From positions 1 through 38,112 of the IMG/VR virus record IMGVR_UViG_3300021962_004918: 38,112 nucleotides of DNA; one strand, given 5' to 3'. The stretch comes from a virus. Positions 1 to 6,826 of this stretch are shown piece by piece (position 1 is the first letter of the stretch; the number at the start of each line of letters is the position of its first letter). The position numbers and the translations under genes were made by a program. Below the pieces are notes generated by a model. It ran no database searches. It was not told the DNA's origin and saw nothing but the letters and a program-made list of their open reading frames with translations.

Positions 1-1406
1 GCTTCTGCATTTTCGTTTAATTTTTCGTTTTCATAATATTCAAACATTTCATCGATGATATGAAATAGTTGATCTTCAGTCACAGAAACTTTTTGATTAA
101 AACGAAACCTTTTATCGAATTTCATGTTCTGTTCTTTGCCAAACATCTGATGAAATCTTTTGGTATATTTTGATGGCTTAGTTTCTTTGCTGTCACCAGG
201 CGCATCTTTGTAAGCGTTTGGATCACCAGAATCCATTTCGCCTTGTTTCTGGAACTGTGCGTCTCTCTTTGCCTTTGTAGACTTTGCTAAACCTTTATGA
301 TACTTCGCAGGTTGTGTACCTTCACGATCTTTAATATCTTTGTCCTGACTTACTTCGTTTAACCAATTCTCAAAGATAATATCGAAGGCGTCTACATATA
401 GTTCTTCTTTCTTCGAAGACATAAAAGCGCGAAGTCTTTCACGCTCTGCCTTTTGAACCTTAGGCATAAGTCTCTTTGCAATTGTGCTAATCGCAGCTTT
501 TCTCTTTTGAACCAGAGAATCGATACGCGCCTTTTCTCCAGGAGAAAGACTTGCATATGATTTACCTTTTTCTCCAGCAACTCTTTTGCGAATAAATCTA
601 ATCGCCATTCGTCTGGATCTTTTTTGTAATTTTTCTTTAGGCGCAAGTTTGCGTTGTGCAATAAGTCTACCGCGACGAATCTTTGCCTTTGATCTACGAA
701 TAGCCATTGCTCTCTTACGGCGCTGTGCAAGAGTCAATACTTCTGATAATAGACCTTCTGCCTCTAACTCTTCTGCAATCTGCATACCGTCGCGCACATT
801 GTCTATAATTCTCTGTGCGGAAGATTGTAGTTTACGAGGAAGGCCTTTCTTGAATTCTTCTACATTGTTATCAGCGGCAAGTTCACGCATCTTAGATGCT
901 GACATACCTGATACATCGTCTGCATCAGGATCGCGTTCGCCAGCAGAAACAACTTCGATAGATTCGAAGTTATAATCTTTACCATTGTACTTGGTCAATA
1001 ATGTTTTAAATTCATTTACACGATCAGAACCGACCACAAGAATAATCTTCTTATGCATACCTTGTAGTTCTTGCATTGCCTGCATGATAGTCTTTGCTCT
1101 TGACTCTGTAACAATGTTACCAAAAGCCTTCTTCGCTAAACGAATTTTTGTTTTATAAGGAAGAGGGTTCTTTTTTGAATCAAAAGAATGTGTGAGAAAT
1201 ACATGAGGCATTGCTGCATTTTGTCTAGCAACAGCCATTACCTTATCGACCAACTTTTCATGGCCGATTGTCATGGGATTCATTCTACCCCATGTAAACA
1301 CACCTACATCAGATTTTGCTTCGTTTAATTTAGGATTTAATTCGATTGTGTTCTTAACAAGTGCAACTTGTTTCTTCGAATCTTTTTTATCTTCTTTCTT
1401 GTCCAT
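1..1406 (-). CDS. Cytidylyltransferase-like protein with long basic C-terminal region (3' end outside window)
   Basis: The frame is open from the ATG at 1406 to the window edge (at least 468 codons), so the C-terminus is missing. Residues about 35-50 read GRMNPMTIGH, the (H/T)xGH signature of the HIGH nucleotidyltransferase superfamily (NadM/cytidylyltransferase type). A later SASKMR resembles the ISSTxxR motif of the same fold. The substrate cannot be read from sequence. After about residue 210 comes a very basic Arg/Lys-rich stretch and then an acidic tail. An AGGAG Shine-Dalgarno lies 6-7 nt before the ATG and a TATAAATA late promoter about 57 nt upstream, so it is probably expressed late. 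Related two-part proteins occur in T4-like marine phages; the link to NAD or capsule metabolism is inference. Confidence 0.8.
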   Translation of the reverse strand, partial: MDKKEDKKDSKKQVALVKNTIELNPKLNEAKSDVGVFTWGRMNPMTIGHEKLVDKVMAVARQNAAMPHVFLTHSFDSKKNPLPYKTKIRLAKKAFGNIVTESRAKTIMQAMQELQGMHKKIILVVGSDRVNEFKTLLTKYNGKDYNFESIEVVSAGERDPDADDVSGMSASKMRELAADNNVEEFKKGLPRKLQSSAQRIIDNVRDGMQIAEELEAEGLLSEVLTLAQRRKRAMAIRRSKAKIRRGRLIAQRKLAPKEKLQKRSRRMAIRFIRKRVAGEKGKSYASLSPGEKARIDSLVQKRKAAISTIAKRLMPKVQKAERERLRAFMSSKKEELYVDAFDIIFENWLNEVSQDKDIKDREGTQPAKYHKGLAKSTKAKRDAQFQKQGEMDSGDPNAYKDAPGDSKETKPSKYTKRFHQMFGKEQNMKFDKRFRFNQKVSVTEDQLFHIIDEMFEYYENEKLNENAE

Positions 1407-1462
1407 ATCTCTCTCCTGAGGGTTGCCTTGGCCTAACTTGGAGAAGTTAGTCTATTTGAACA

Positions 1463-1470
1463 TATTTATA
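1463..1470 (-). promoter_or_regulatory. T4-type late promoter
   Basis: The minus strand reads TATAAATA, the exact T4 late promoter -10 box, between the anchored coiled-coil gene (stop at 1477) and the cytidylyltransferase-like gene (ATG at 1406). Its position in a short intergenic gap, and further copies before other genes here, support function. Confidence 0.75.
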
Positions 1471-1476
1471 TAAGCG

Positions 1477-1956
1477 TCACTTTGCTTCTGCTGGTACTGG
1501 CGCTGATGCCTTTTCTTTAGCTGCTTCTAAAAGAAGTAATGCCGCTGCTTTGCGTGCTTCCTCTTCTGCTGCTGCCTTTTTAGCGGCTTCTTCTTCAGCA
1601 GCTTTGCGTGCTGCTTCTTCTGCCGCTTTCTTTGCAGCGGCCTCTTCAGCTGCTTTACGCGCTGCTTCTTCAGCTGCTTTCTTGTCAGCGATTACTTTTG
1701 CATTTAGTGCTTTAATCTCGTTTGCTTCTTTACTTGAACCAAATATACCAAGACGCTTTGATACTACTTCAGGAAGTATGCCTTTTGCTGCACAGGCTCT
1801 TGCATCTTCCATTGTACCAAATGCATACACTTTGCCGCCACTGTGGAACTGACCTTTTTCATCATAACCACAATCATTGCTTACAGTCGCATAACCTACA
1901 CTACCGGCTGCGACAACTGCTACTGCGGCGATACCAATAATTGCAAATTTTTTCAT
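1477..1956 (-). CDS. Membrane-anchored Ala/Lys/Glu-rich coiled-coil protein
   Basis: 159 aa from the ATG at 1956, chosen because GAGGAG lies 7-8 nt upstream; an in-frame ATG at 1980 would overlap the previous gene and has no better site. The N-terminus MKKFAIIGIAAVAVVAAGS is a signal anchor or signal peptide. A short middle domain with two cysteines (around FGTMEDARACAAKG) follows. Residues about 75-145 are tandem heptad-like repeats of the type EEAARKAAEEAAAKK, a long helix resembling the linker of TolA-like proteins. It probably sits in the inner membrane or periplasm; no enzymatic motif is visible. The DNA is locally repetitive because of the repeats. Confidence 0.8.
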   Translation of the reverse strand: MKKFAIIGIAAVAVVAAGSVGYATVSNDCGYDEKGQFHSGGKVYAFGTMEDARACAAKGILPEVVSKRLGIFGSSKEANEIKALNAKVIADKKAAEEAARKAAEEAAAKKAAEEAARKAAEEEAAKKAAAEEEARKAAALLLLEAAKEKASAPVPAEAK

Positions 1957-1967
1957 TTTATTTCTCC

Positions 1968-3197
1968 TCATTTTTGCCAACCCTTTTTGATTTCTGTAGA
2001 GAAGTTGGCATAACTAAATTGTAGCCTATCAACCAATTTGACGGCATTACCTTTAATTCTATCAACTGCAACAAATCCTTCTTGACCAGTTACCTTGTAA
2101 CCTTTGTCTGTCAGAAGTAATGTGTTGATAGTTTTCGCTTGATCCATTTTCTTTATGATAATAAGTTTTGCTTCAACTATCTTATCCATAAGATCAAAGA
2201 TCAGTTTTATTTTGCGTTTATCTACTGTAGCAAAATATGACATTACACTTTGTTGACGCGCTGATACAGCCGATTTGCCTCTTTCAGTTTTCTTTGATCC
2301 TTTTTCTTGTTCAAAGAAATCCATTAGACTTTTAACCAAGTCGTCTGTAAGTTTCGCTGTATTACCCATACGCTGACCTTGACGAACCTTTGAATTCAAG
2401 AAGGTCTTTACACGCTGAAGTAATTCATCATTTTCCGATATGCCGTTAAGCGTCTTTCTATCTATCTGTTTAAAAATTTTGCCGGCATCGGAAAGATGTT
2501 TGGTGATTTGTTTTGTTTCACTATCTGTAAGAGTGACTTTACCAGATACATCACGGTAGACTGCATCAGTTGACCATACTTTAGTAGAACTGTTTAGACT
2601 ATCTGCAATAGGTTTTGCAAATGTAGCCTTCATAGTTTCAAAAGAATCACCTGTATATGTAGTGTGCCATACAACACCTATTTCTGAATTTTTAATTTGC
2701 TTTCCCAAAGCAGAGTCAGACGGTACAGCATAGACAATGGTATTAGGATGAAAAGTAACATGATCCACACCATCATAATTGATAGACCCGAGATCAGCCT
2801 TAGTAAAGAGCAGGTCGCCTTGTACGACTCCTTTAATGCCGAGAGAAGAGAAATGTTTGAGCGCAGTTTTAAGTTTGACTGCCAAATCTCCTTTTGTGTC
2901 TGCATCAACATCAGCTTCTGTCTTATATACCTTCGGATTTTTATTAAAAACACCTTTTTTTGCAACGAAAAATTTTCCATCACTTGGATCCACTCCTGCA
3001 AATATGGCGGGCGCTCCGTCCCACTTCACTGTTGTATCAATAGCTGATTTTGAATTACCAGCCAACATGTCTCGTAACGCACTTAAGAAGTTAATCGATT
3101 GTCGTGCGCCATCAACTCCACCATTTAACACATTGTCTTCAATGTGCTCCATGTGAGTATTCTTTTGTTCTGTAAGATATGAATTAAGTCTAAGCAT
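1968..3197 (-). CDS. Conserved phage protein with DNA/RNA ligase-type nucleotidyltransferase motifs
   Basis: 409 aa. It belongs to a family seen in marine T4-like phages (start region EHIEDNVLNGGVDGAR) that is usually left unnamed. The motifs fit the covalent nucleotidyltransferase (ligase/capping) superfamily in order: motif I KWDG with Lys58, a following basic FFVAKKG strand, a motif III-like VVQGDLLF (124-131), a motif IV-like EGFVAVD (from 373), and a motif V-like AVKLVDR with Lys387. If real, Lys58 would carry AMP or GMP. The region between motifs III and IV is unusually long and there is no visible OB domain. The start overlaps the stop of the upstream gene closely, suggesting coupled translation. 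The gene product is certain; the ligase reading is inference. Confidence 0.85.
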   Translation of the reverse strand: MLRLNSYLTEQKNTHMEHIEDNVLNGGVDGARQSINFLSALRDMLAGNSKSAIDTTVKWDGAPAIFAGVDPSDGKFFVAKKGVFNKNPKVYKTEADVDADTKGDLAVKLKTALKHFSSLGIKGVVQGDLLFTKADLGSINYDGVDHVTFHPNTIVYAVPSDSALGKQIKNSEIGVVWHTTYTGDSFETMKATFAKPIADSLNSSTKVWSTDAVYRDVSGKVTLTDSETKQITKHLSDAGKIFKQIDRKTLNGISENDELLQRVKTFLNSKVRQGQRMGNTAKLTDDLVKSLMDFFEQEKGSKKTERGKSAVSARQQSVMSYFATVDKRKIKLIFDLMDKIVEAKLIIIKKMDQAKTINTLLLTDKGYKVTGQEGFVAVDRIKGNAVKLVDRLQFSYANFSTEIKKGWQK

Positions 3198-3198
3198 T

Positions 3199-4515
3199 TT
3201 ATGATATCTTTATAAAAGGAGCTGACATTTCTGAATTGGATGATGCATAACTAATAGCTGCACCAATAACTTTTTCGGCATCTTTTTTACCGACAAGTGA
3301 GATTAATTGTGCGCCTAAGTATTTACTCAGGTGCCAATCCCAATCTTTTCCACTAATTTCTCCCACAAATTTATTATAACTAAGAGGCCTGGTTTCTATA
3401 TCTTTGTAGTATTCATAGAATTTCTTGTTTAAACCGTCTCGGTTTTTATCAAACATGATCTTAATCGCTTTAGGATCATCTAAAGATTTACCTGATAATC
3501 TTTTGACAATAGCGTTAACAGGACCATGAGATATTTTTCCATGGTTTGCGTACTTACCTTTTATCTCGCCTTGCCAACCAGAACCAACATTGAACGTTCT
3601 AAACTGTACTTCTCCTTCATGATATATTAGATAAATGTCTTTAGACGCAAAGAAGCTTCTTCTTCCTGTCGTATACCAAGGATTTTTAATTTCATATGTG
3701 CTTCTATCTTTTGTAAGATTTTGTTCTGAAAACTTTGCAGAAGAAGTCTTCTTCAGAGAAACACCAATAATTTGTTTGTCAAAAATTCCTTTGAGTAGAA
3801 TTGAATTCAACTGAATAATAGAATCAGCGCCAGAGAAATCTTCACTACTACTATTAGACACCATCCAAATATCAGCAGGTGTCCATTTGTTAGGGTTAGA
3901 AAATTCACCTTCTATTTTGTTTGCTTTTTTAAATCTGGTTTCGAGTCTGTCTACCCACGAACTACCTCTATGAAACTTATAATTCTTTACACTAGAATAT
4001 TTTTCATAAAGTTTTTCTGCGGTGACAATGAAACTTTTAATCCAGTCTTCAGGAGGATCATTGATCATCTTGTCAAGAGGTTCAGTAACATCAACGTGTT
4101 TATAGGCTCGTTTTAATGAGTCTGCATCATATTTGCCGTTTTCATACCATCTAGCGGCACAATATAAACACTGTGCTGATTCGACAAGTGCTGTCATCGC
4201 TGCACCTGCACCTGAACCACCGCCTTTTGTAGATTTAATTAGAATACCTAGACCAGATGGTAATTCGATACCACCAATTGAACTACCAGACATATCTGGA
4301 TTAAACTTCGCACCAGCAAGAGCATTCTGTATTTTTGCCATTGCATCAGTTCTAGGTTCAGAAGTAACAACGATAACTTTCTTACTGCCTTTATCTTTTA
4401 ATTCAATATAACCCAATTCAATAAGTTTAGATTTGAGGTCCTGCATTGTTTCAAGGGCCTCTTTCATTGTTATCGCCATAGTTTCCTGCCTAACAAAGTT
4501 TTTAAAAGATTTCAT
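3199..4515 (-). CDS. Putative PD-(D/E)XK nuclease-like phage protein
   Basis: 438 aa, ATG at 4515 with AGGA 6 nt upstream. Residues 211-217 (WTPADIW, Asp215) followed about 38 residues later by IIGVSLKK (Ser253-Leu-Lys255) match the D...(D/E/S)xK core of PD-(D/E)XK endonuclease-like folds, in which a Pro-Ala-Asp-Ile loop and an SLK strand are common. No DNA-recognition domain is recognisable. It is the first gene after a late promoter and lies directly before the ligase-like gene with 1 nt between them, so the two are probably co-expressed late. A pairing of cutting and joining functions is possible but unproven. Confidence 0.8.
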   Translation of the reverse strand: MKSFKNFVRQETMAITMKEALETMQDLKSKLIELGYIELKDKGSKKVIVVTSEPRTDAMAKIQNALAGAKFNPDMSGSSIGGIELPSGLGILIKSTKGGGSGAGAAMTALVESAQCLYCAARWYENGKYDADSLKRAYKHVDVTEPLDKMINDPPEDWIKSFIVTAEKLYEKYSSVKNYKFHRGSSWVDRLETRFKKANKIEGEFSNPNKWTPADIWMVSNSSSEDFSGADSIIQLNSILLKGIFDKQIIGVSLKKTSSAKFSEQNLTKDRSTYEIKNPWYTTGRRSFFASKDIYLIYHEGEVQFRTFNVGSGWQGEIKGKYANHGKISHGPVNAIVKRLSGKSLDDPKAIKIMFDKNRDGLNKKFYEYYKDIETRPLSYNKFVGEISGKDWDWHLSKYLGAQLISLVGKKDAEKVIGAAISYASSNSEMSAPFIKIS

Positions 4516-4539
4516 TGTTTCCTCGCAATCTGTTGCAAG

Positions 4540-4547
4540 TATTTATA
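4540..4547 (-). promoter_or_regulatory. T4-type late promoter
   Basis: TATAAATA on the minus strand, 25 nt before the ATG of the nuclease-like gene and just downstream of an intrinsic terminator. It therefore starts a new late transcription unit covering at least 4515-1968. Confidence 0.8.
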
Positions 4548-4555
4548 TGAAAGAA

Positions 4556-4584
4556 AAAGAGCCGTAAACGGGTTACGGCTCTTT
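4556..4584 (-). terminator. Intrinsic terminator (leftward)
   Basis: A 12-bp perfect stem (AAAGAGCCGTAA with TTACGGCTCTTT) closes a 5-nt loop, and on the minus strand it is followed by TTTTTC. It ends transcripts of the two small genes at 4981-4635. The stem is AT-flanked on both sides and could also stop rightward transcripts. Confidence 0.85.
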
Positions 4585-4634
4585 CTGAAGGCTCTTTAAC
4601 TATATAGGATATAAGTTTTATCCTCAAGTCTTGA

Positions 4635-4814
4635 TTACTGAGCTTCGTTTATATTTATATCGGAAACGACATAATCTTGACCATTAGAACACCTAATAAA
4701 TTTTTTAAGCGCCATTGATTTGTACTCTTCCGCTGTTGCTTGATATGCAAAATATATCATGGCGTCTACTTTAGTGCCATCTTGATATTCTCTAGTTTCT
4801 ACCGCGCGCCACAT
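4635..4814 (-). CDS. Small conserved-type phage protein, 59 aa
   Basis: Read directly from the minus strand: starts MWRAVETREYQDGTKVDAM and ends SDININEAQ. The ATG at 4814 lies inside the 3' end of the upstream gene (16-nt overlap), with an AAAGG-type site just before it. No known domain is recognised. It is the last gene before the terminator at 4556-4584, and a TATAAATA string inside its 3' end encodes D-I-N-I. Confidence 0.65.
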   Translation of the reverse strand: MWRAVETREYQDGTKVDAMIYFAYQATAEEYKSMALKKFIRCSNGQDYVVSDININEAQ

Positions 4815-4981
4815 AGCCTTTCCCTTTTATCTACTTCTTTAATCCAAGAATATGGAACTCCAGACAACCTTTCTGCGACATAAAGGACATTTTCATAGTC
4901 GTACTTAGATCGTCCTTGCTCCATAATGTCTGCTTCTCGTAAAGCATCAATAATGATTTCTTTAATATTCTGTTCCATCAT
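4799..4981 (-). CDS. Small phage protein, 60 aa
   Basis: Starts MMEQNIKEIIIDALREAD. The ATG at 4981 is chosen because GGGAG lies 7 nt upstream; an upstream TTG at 4999 is less likely. It is predicted to be helical and no family is recognised. It lies 25 nt downstream of a late promoter and overlaps the next gene, so the two form a small late operon ending at the terminator. Confidence 0.7.
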   Translation of the reverse strand: MMEQNIKEIIIDALREADIMEQGRSKYDYENVLYVAERLSGVPYSWIKEVDKRERLCGAR

Positions 4982-5005
4982 TCTTCTCCCGTCCGACAAG
5001 TTATC

Positions 5006-5013
5006 TATTTATA
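5006..5013 (-). promoter_or_regulatory. T4-type late promoter
   Basis: TATAAATA on the minus strand overlaps the stop codon of the upstream gene and sits 25 nt before the ATG at 4981, the same spacing as the promoter at 4540-4547. It probably drives the two small genes at 4981-4635. Confidence 0.7.
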
Positions 5014-5233
5014 TTCCATTTTTTACATTAGCACGAGAAATCGAAGTTTCAAGTTCTTCAAGTGATTTAGAAATTCTTGTCAATTGATCACGCAAATCAT
5101 AACAATAAGCGTCCTCAAGATCAGCGTCAAGAGCATATACTACGGCTAGTTTAGAACGAAGAGTTTTCGCCAATGAACTCATTTGCCTTAAATTGACTCT
5201 CTTCATTTCTCGGTTATCTGTTTGAATGTTCAT
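5009..5233 (-). CDS. Small early phage protein, 74 aa
   Basis: Starts MNIQTDNREMKRVNLRQM at 5233. An in-frame ATG at 5260 would add MKTNRKRIE, but it coincides with the predicted transcription start, so it would need leaderless initiation. The body is a helical protein with a heptad-like C-terminal half (QLTRISKSLEELETSI). No family is recognised. Its promoter and leader are of the shared type also seen before the gene at 6746, so it is probably an early gene. Confidence 0.7.
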   Translation of the reverse strand: MNIQTDNREMKRVNLRQMSSLAKTLRSKLAVVYALDADLEDAYCYDLRDQLTRISKSLEELETSISRANVKNGI

Positions 5234-5266
5234 TTCGATTCGCTTTCGATTCGTTTTCATAATGTT

Positions 5267-5295
5267 AATATATGTGATTCGGTTGAAAATGGCAA
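5267..5295 (-). promoter_or_regulatory. Sigma70-type early promoter with shared leader
   Basis: Minus strand -35 TTGCCA, 17-bp spacer, -10 TATATT. The spacer contains ACCGAATC, as in the promoter at 6780-6808. Transcription would start at or next to AUGAAAACGAAUCGA, a sequence repeated at the start of other transcripts here. Confidence 0.8.
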
Positions 5296-5296
5296 C

Positions 5297-5325
5297 AAAA
5301 AAAGGCACTCGAAAGCGCCTTTTTT
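5297..5325 (-). terminator. Intrinsic terminator with UUCG loop (leftward)
   Basis: On the minus strand GGCGCT-UUCG-AGUGCC (one G-U pair) is flanked by A and U runs, with seven U after the stem. It lies downstream of the stop of the small HTH gene at 5393 and just upstream of the next promoter, separating two units. Confidence 0.85.
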
Positions 5326-5392
5326 CTTTTTAAAACCAATGGGAGGAGGTAACAGAGAAAGTGAGAAAGGAAAAACCTCCTCCCTTAACTGG

Positions 5393-5647
5393 TTAAGCAG
5401 CTGCCGCTAGAGCGCGGTAACCGGCTGCAACTACAGCGCGACTAGGAGTACCTAGGCGATAGAAGTTGCGAGTTTCACCCTTCTTGTTAGTACGAGCATT
5501 GCTATAGATAGCATAACCCGTTTGACGAAGTGTGTTGACCATCGCAGTAGGATTGGCGACGCCGAAACGTGCGCGAATCTGCTTTGAAGTCATTTGCTCG
5601 CCTGCCTTGAAAGCCTCAAGTACGCGAGAAGTCTTAGATGTAGTCAT
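5393..5647 (-). CDS. Small winged-helix/HTH-like phage protein, 84 aa
   Basis: Starts MTTSKTSRVLEAFKAG at 5647, with UGAGG 9 nt before the ATG; an in-frame ATG five codons earlier has no site. Residues about 18-45 (EQMTSKQIRARFGVANPTAM) look like a helix-turn-helix, followed by a basic wing with NARTNKKGETRNFYR. The family is common in T4-like marine phages, usually annotated as an HTH protein, and DNA binding is expected. The message has an unusually long leader (about 215 nt) that contains a hammerhead ribozyme, and it ends at a strong terminator, so this is a one-gene unit. Confidence 0.8.
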   Translation of the reverse strand: MTTSKTSRVLEAFKAGEQMTSKQIRARFGVANPTAMVNTLRQTGYAIYSNARTNKKGETRNFYRLGTPSRAVVAAGYRALAAAA

Positions 5648-5686
5648 AATATTATACCTCATTTCAGTTTAAGATTGACAGTCTTG

Positions 5687-5733
5687 CTGCCTGACACCTT
5701 AGTGTTTCGTCCCTACGGACTCATCAGAGGCAG
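5687..5733 (-). ncRNA. Type I hammerhead ribozyme in 5' leader
   Basis: All conserved core positions are present on the minus strand: CUGAUGA, stem II GUCC-GUAG-GGAC, GAA plus A15.1, stem III ACAC-UAAG-GUGU, then the cleavage triplet GUC. Stem I pairs CUGCCU (plus 5728-5733) with AGGCAG (5687-5692), perfect over 6 bp and open-ended, which makes it type I. Cleavage would fall between 5693 and 5692 and leave a 45-nt leader before the ATG at 5647. UGACA and UGUCA further out could extend stem I across an internal loop. Hammerheads are known in phages; activity here is inferred from the complete core. Confidence 0.92.
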
Positions 5734-5869
5734 TGAGCAGTTTAATGTCATGCTCAGGACGTTCTACATAAGCTCACCTTTCAACGTATAACATATAGTC
5801 CTTGACGTTGCGGCATGTGAGTCGCCATCTCCTTTGTATGATCAAGATGAATTTCTCAATCATTTTTAT

Positions 5870-5898
5870 ATATTATCACTCTTTATCATCTTTGTCAA
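5870..5898 (-). promoter_or_regulatory. Sigma70-type promoter
   Basis: Minus strand -35 TTGACA, 17-bp spacer, -10 TAATAT, inside and just past the 3' end of the gene at 5876-6034. Transcription would start near 5863 and give the long ribozyme-containing leader of the HTH gene. Between 5863 and 5734 I see only short AUG-stop frames and no supported gene. Confidence 0.85.
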
Positions 5899-6034
5899 GT
5901 GATTTTTCATTTTTTTCCCATATCGTTTTTTTACTAAAACCAGCTTCTAGTTTGTATATCTTATTGCCATCGCCATCATATTCCCATTCCCGATCCGCTG
6001 GGTCTAGTTCAATATTGATATGCTTCTTTGACAT
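5876..6034 (-). CDS. Small acidic/lysine-rich phage protein, 52 aa
   Basis: Starts MSKKHINIELDPADREWEYD and ends with a charged SLDKDDKE tail. AAGGAAG lies about 7 nt before the ATG at 6034. No domain is recognised. It directly follows tRNA-Glu, suggesting the tRNAs and this gene share a transcript. Its last 20 bases overlap the promoter of the next unit. Confidence 0.7.
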   Translation of the reverse strand: MSKKHINIELDPADREWEYDGDGNKIYKLEAGFSKKTIWEKNEKSLDKDDKE

Positions 6035-6054
6035 AATCACTTCCTTTTTAAATT

Positions 6055-6129
6055 TGGTGACCCCAAGGAGAATCGAACTCCTGTTTCAGCCGTGAAAGGG
6101 CCGCGTCCTAACCGCTAGACGATGGGGCC
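6055..6129 (-). tRNA. tRNA-Glu (UUC)
   Basis: A complete cloverleaf on the minus strand: acceptor GGCCCCA pairs with TGGGGTC, the anticodon loop reads CTTTCAC (anticodon UUC), the T arm has TTCGATT, and the 3' CCA is encoded. It is 6 nt from tRNA-Thr and probably processed from the same precursor. Confidence 0.95.
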
Positions 6130-6135
6130 CAAATA

Positions 6136-6211
6136 TGGTGCTGGCACCAAGACTTGAACTCGGGACCTGAGGTTTACAAAACCCCTGCTCTACCAACTGA
6201 GCTATACCAGC
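6136..6211 (-). tRNA. tRNA-Thr (UGU)
   Basis: A complete cloverleaf: acceptor GCTGGTA with TGCCAGC, the anticodon loop TTTGTAA gives UGU, T-loop TTCAAGT, CCA encoded. It lies 5 nt after the stop of the gene at 6217, so it shares that transcript. Confidence 0.95.
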
Positions 6212-6216
6212 GTAAC

Positions 6217-6387
6217 TTACTTATTAACTCTGTTTAGAATAATTTTATTGAGAGTTTCCTCCAATTCTCTAATATCATTCACACGAGGATTTTGGGCTAC
6301 TCTTTTTACAGTTTCCCAATCGAAGACTGGAAATTTGGTCTTCCAAAGATCCATTGCGTCTTTTCGATTCGTTTCATTTAAGTTCAT
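6217..6387 (-). CDS. Small phage protein, 56 aa
   Basis: Starts MNLNETNRKDAMDLWKTKF. The start overlaps the upstream stop by one base (TGATG), which implies coupled translation. It is a short helical protein ending in LNKIILNRVNK with no known family. It is the last coding gene before the tRNA-Thr/tRNA-Glu pair. Confidence 0.7.
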   Translation of the reverse strand: MNLNETNRKDAMDLWKTKFPVFDWETVKRVAQNPRVNDIRELEETLNKIILNRVNK

Positions 6388-6746
6388 CAACCCCAGTCCT
6401 TCTTGTCTCCCATAGACTCATTGTAATCATAACCTGCATGGTAGGCATCAATCTCAGCATTAGTCATTTCTCTAATGCCTTTCATAGTACTGTTGTAGGT
6501 ATCTCCTACAAAGTAATGAGGATCGCGTACACGGCCGTAGTATGAATCAGCAGAGCCGCGGTCAAAAGGACCTCCATGACGGTCATCGTAGTCAACTCCC
6601 TTGTAATCGACCATTTCTTCAACTCCGTTTAAGAAACTGTTGATATCTTCTAAAGATAGTTCTGCGATGTTATCTGCATCAGCCACAGTCAGTAGATATG
6701 ATGCAATATTCGAAGGAATTTCTTCATGATCTATGTAGTTGTGCAT
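6387..6746 (-). CDS. Conserved phage protein, 119 aa, acidic
   Basis: Starts MHNYIDHEEIPSNIASYLL. The middle contains a characteristic DDRHGGPFDRGSADSYYGR segment, and similar Asp/Gly/Tyr-rich sequence is found in a conserved unnamed family of cyanophages and other marine myoviruses (recognised from memory). No catalytic motif is identified. The leader starts with the shared AUGAAAACGAAUCGA box; in this copy the leader frame ends in a stop just before the gene's ATG. Confidence 0.85.
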   Translation of the reverse strand: MHNYIDHEEIPSNIASYLLTVADADNIAELSLEDINSFLNGVEEMVDYKGVDYDDRHGGPFDRGSADSYYGRVRDPHYFVGDTYNSTMKGIREMTNAEIDAYHAGYDYNESMGDKKDWG

Positions 6747-6779
6747 TTATTTCACTTCTCGATTCGTTTTCATATTCTT

Positions 6780-6808
6780 AATATAATCGATTCGGTCATA
6801 AATGTCAA
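6780..6808 (-). promoter_or_regulatory. Sigma70-type early promoter with shared leader
   Basis: Minus strand -35 TTGACA, 17-bp spacer with ACCGAATC, -10 TATATT. The start point falls on the repeated AUGAAAACGAAUCGA leader. It drives the genes from 6746 down through the tRNAs. Confidence 0.85.
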
Positions 6809-6826
6809 CAGAAAAAAGAAAGTTTT

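Noticed and set aside
392-975. Open frames on both strands within 392-975
   Set aside because: They lie in other frames of the long cytidylyltransferase-like gene and have shadow-type composition; the main frame is open through the region.
1550-1852. Plus-strand open frame rich in Ala/Ser
   Set aside because: It is the antisense shadow of the Ala/Glu/Lys repeat gene at 1477-1956; no ribosome site or promoter on the plus strand.
4652-4659. TATAAATA late-promoter match on the minus strand
   Set aside because: It lies inside the 3' end of the 59-aa gene, where it encodes D-I-N-I, and a terminator follows with no gene between.
5776-5863. Small leader frame starting MIEKFILIIQRRW upstream of the hammerhead
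   Set aside because: Its ATG coincides with the predicted transcription start, so it has no ribosome site; not enough support for a gene.
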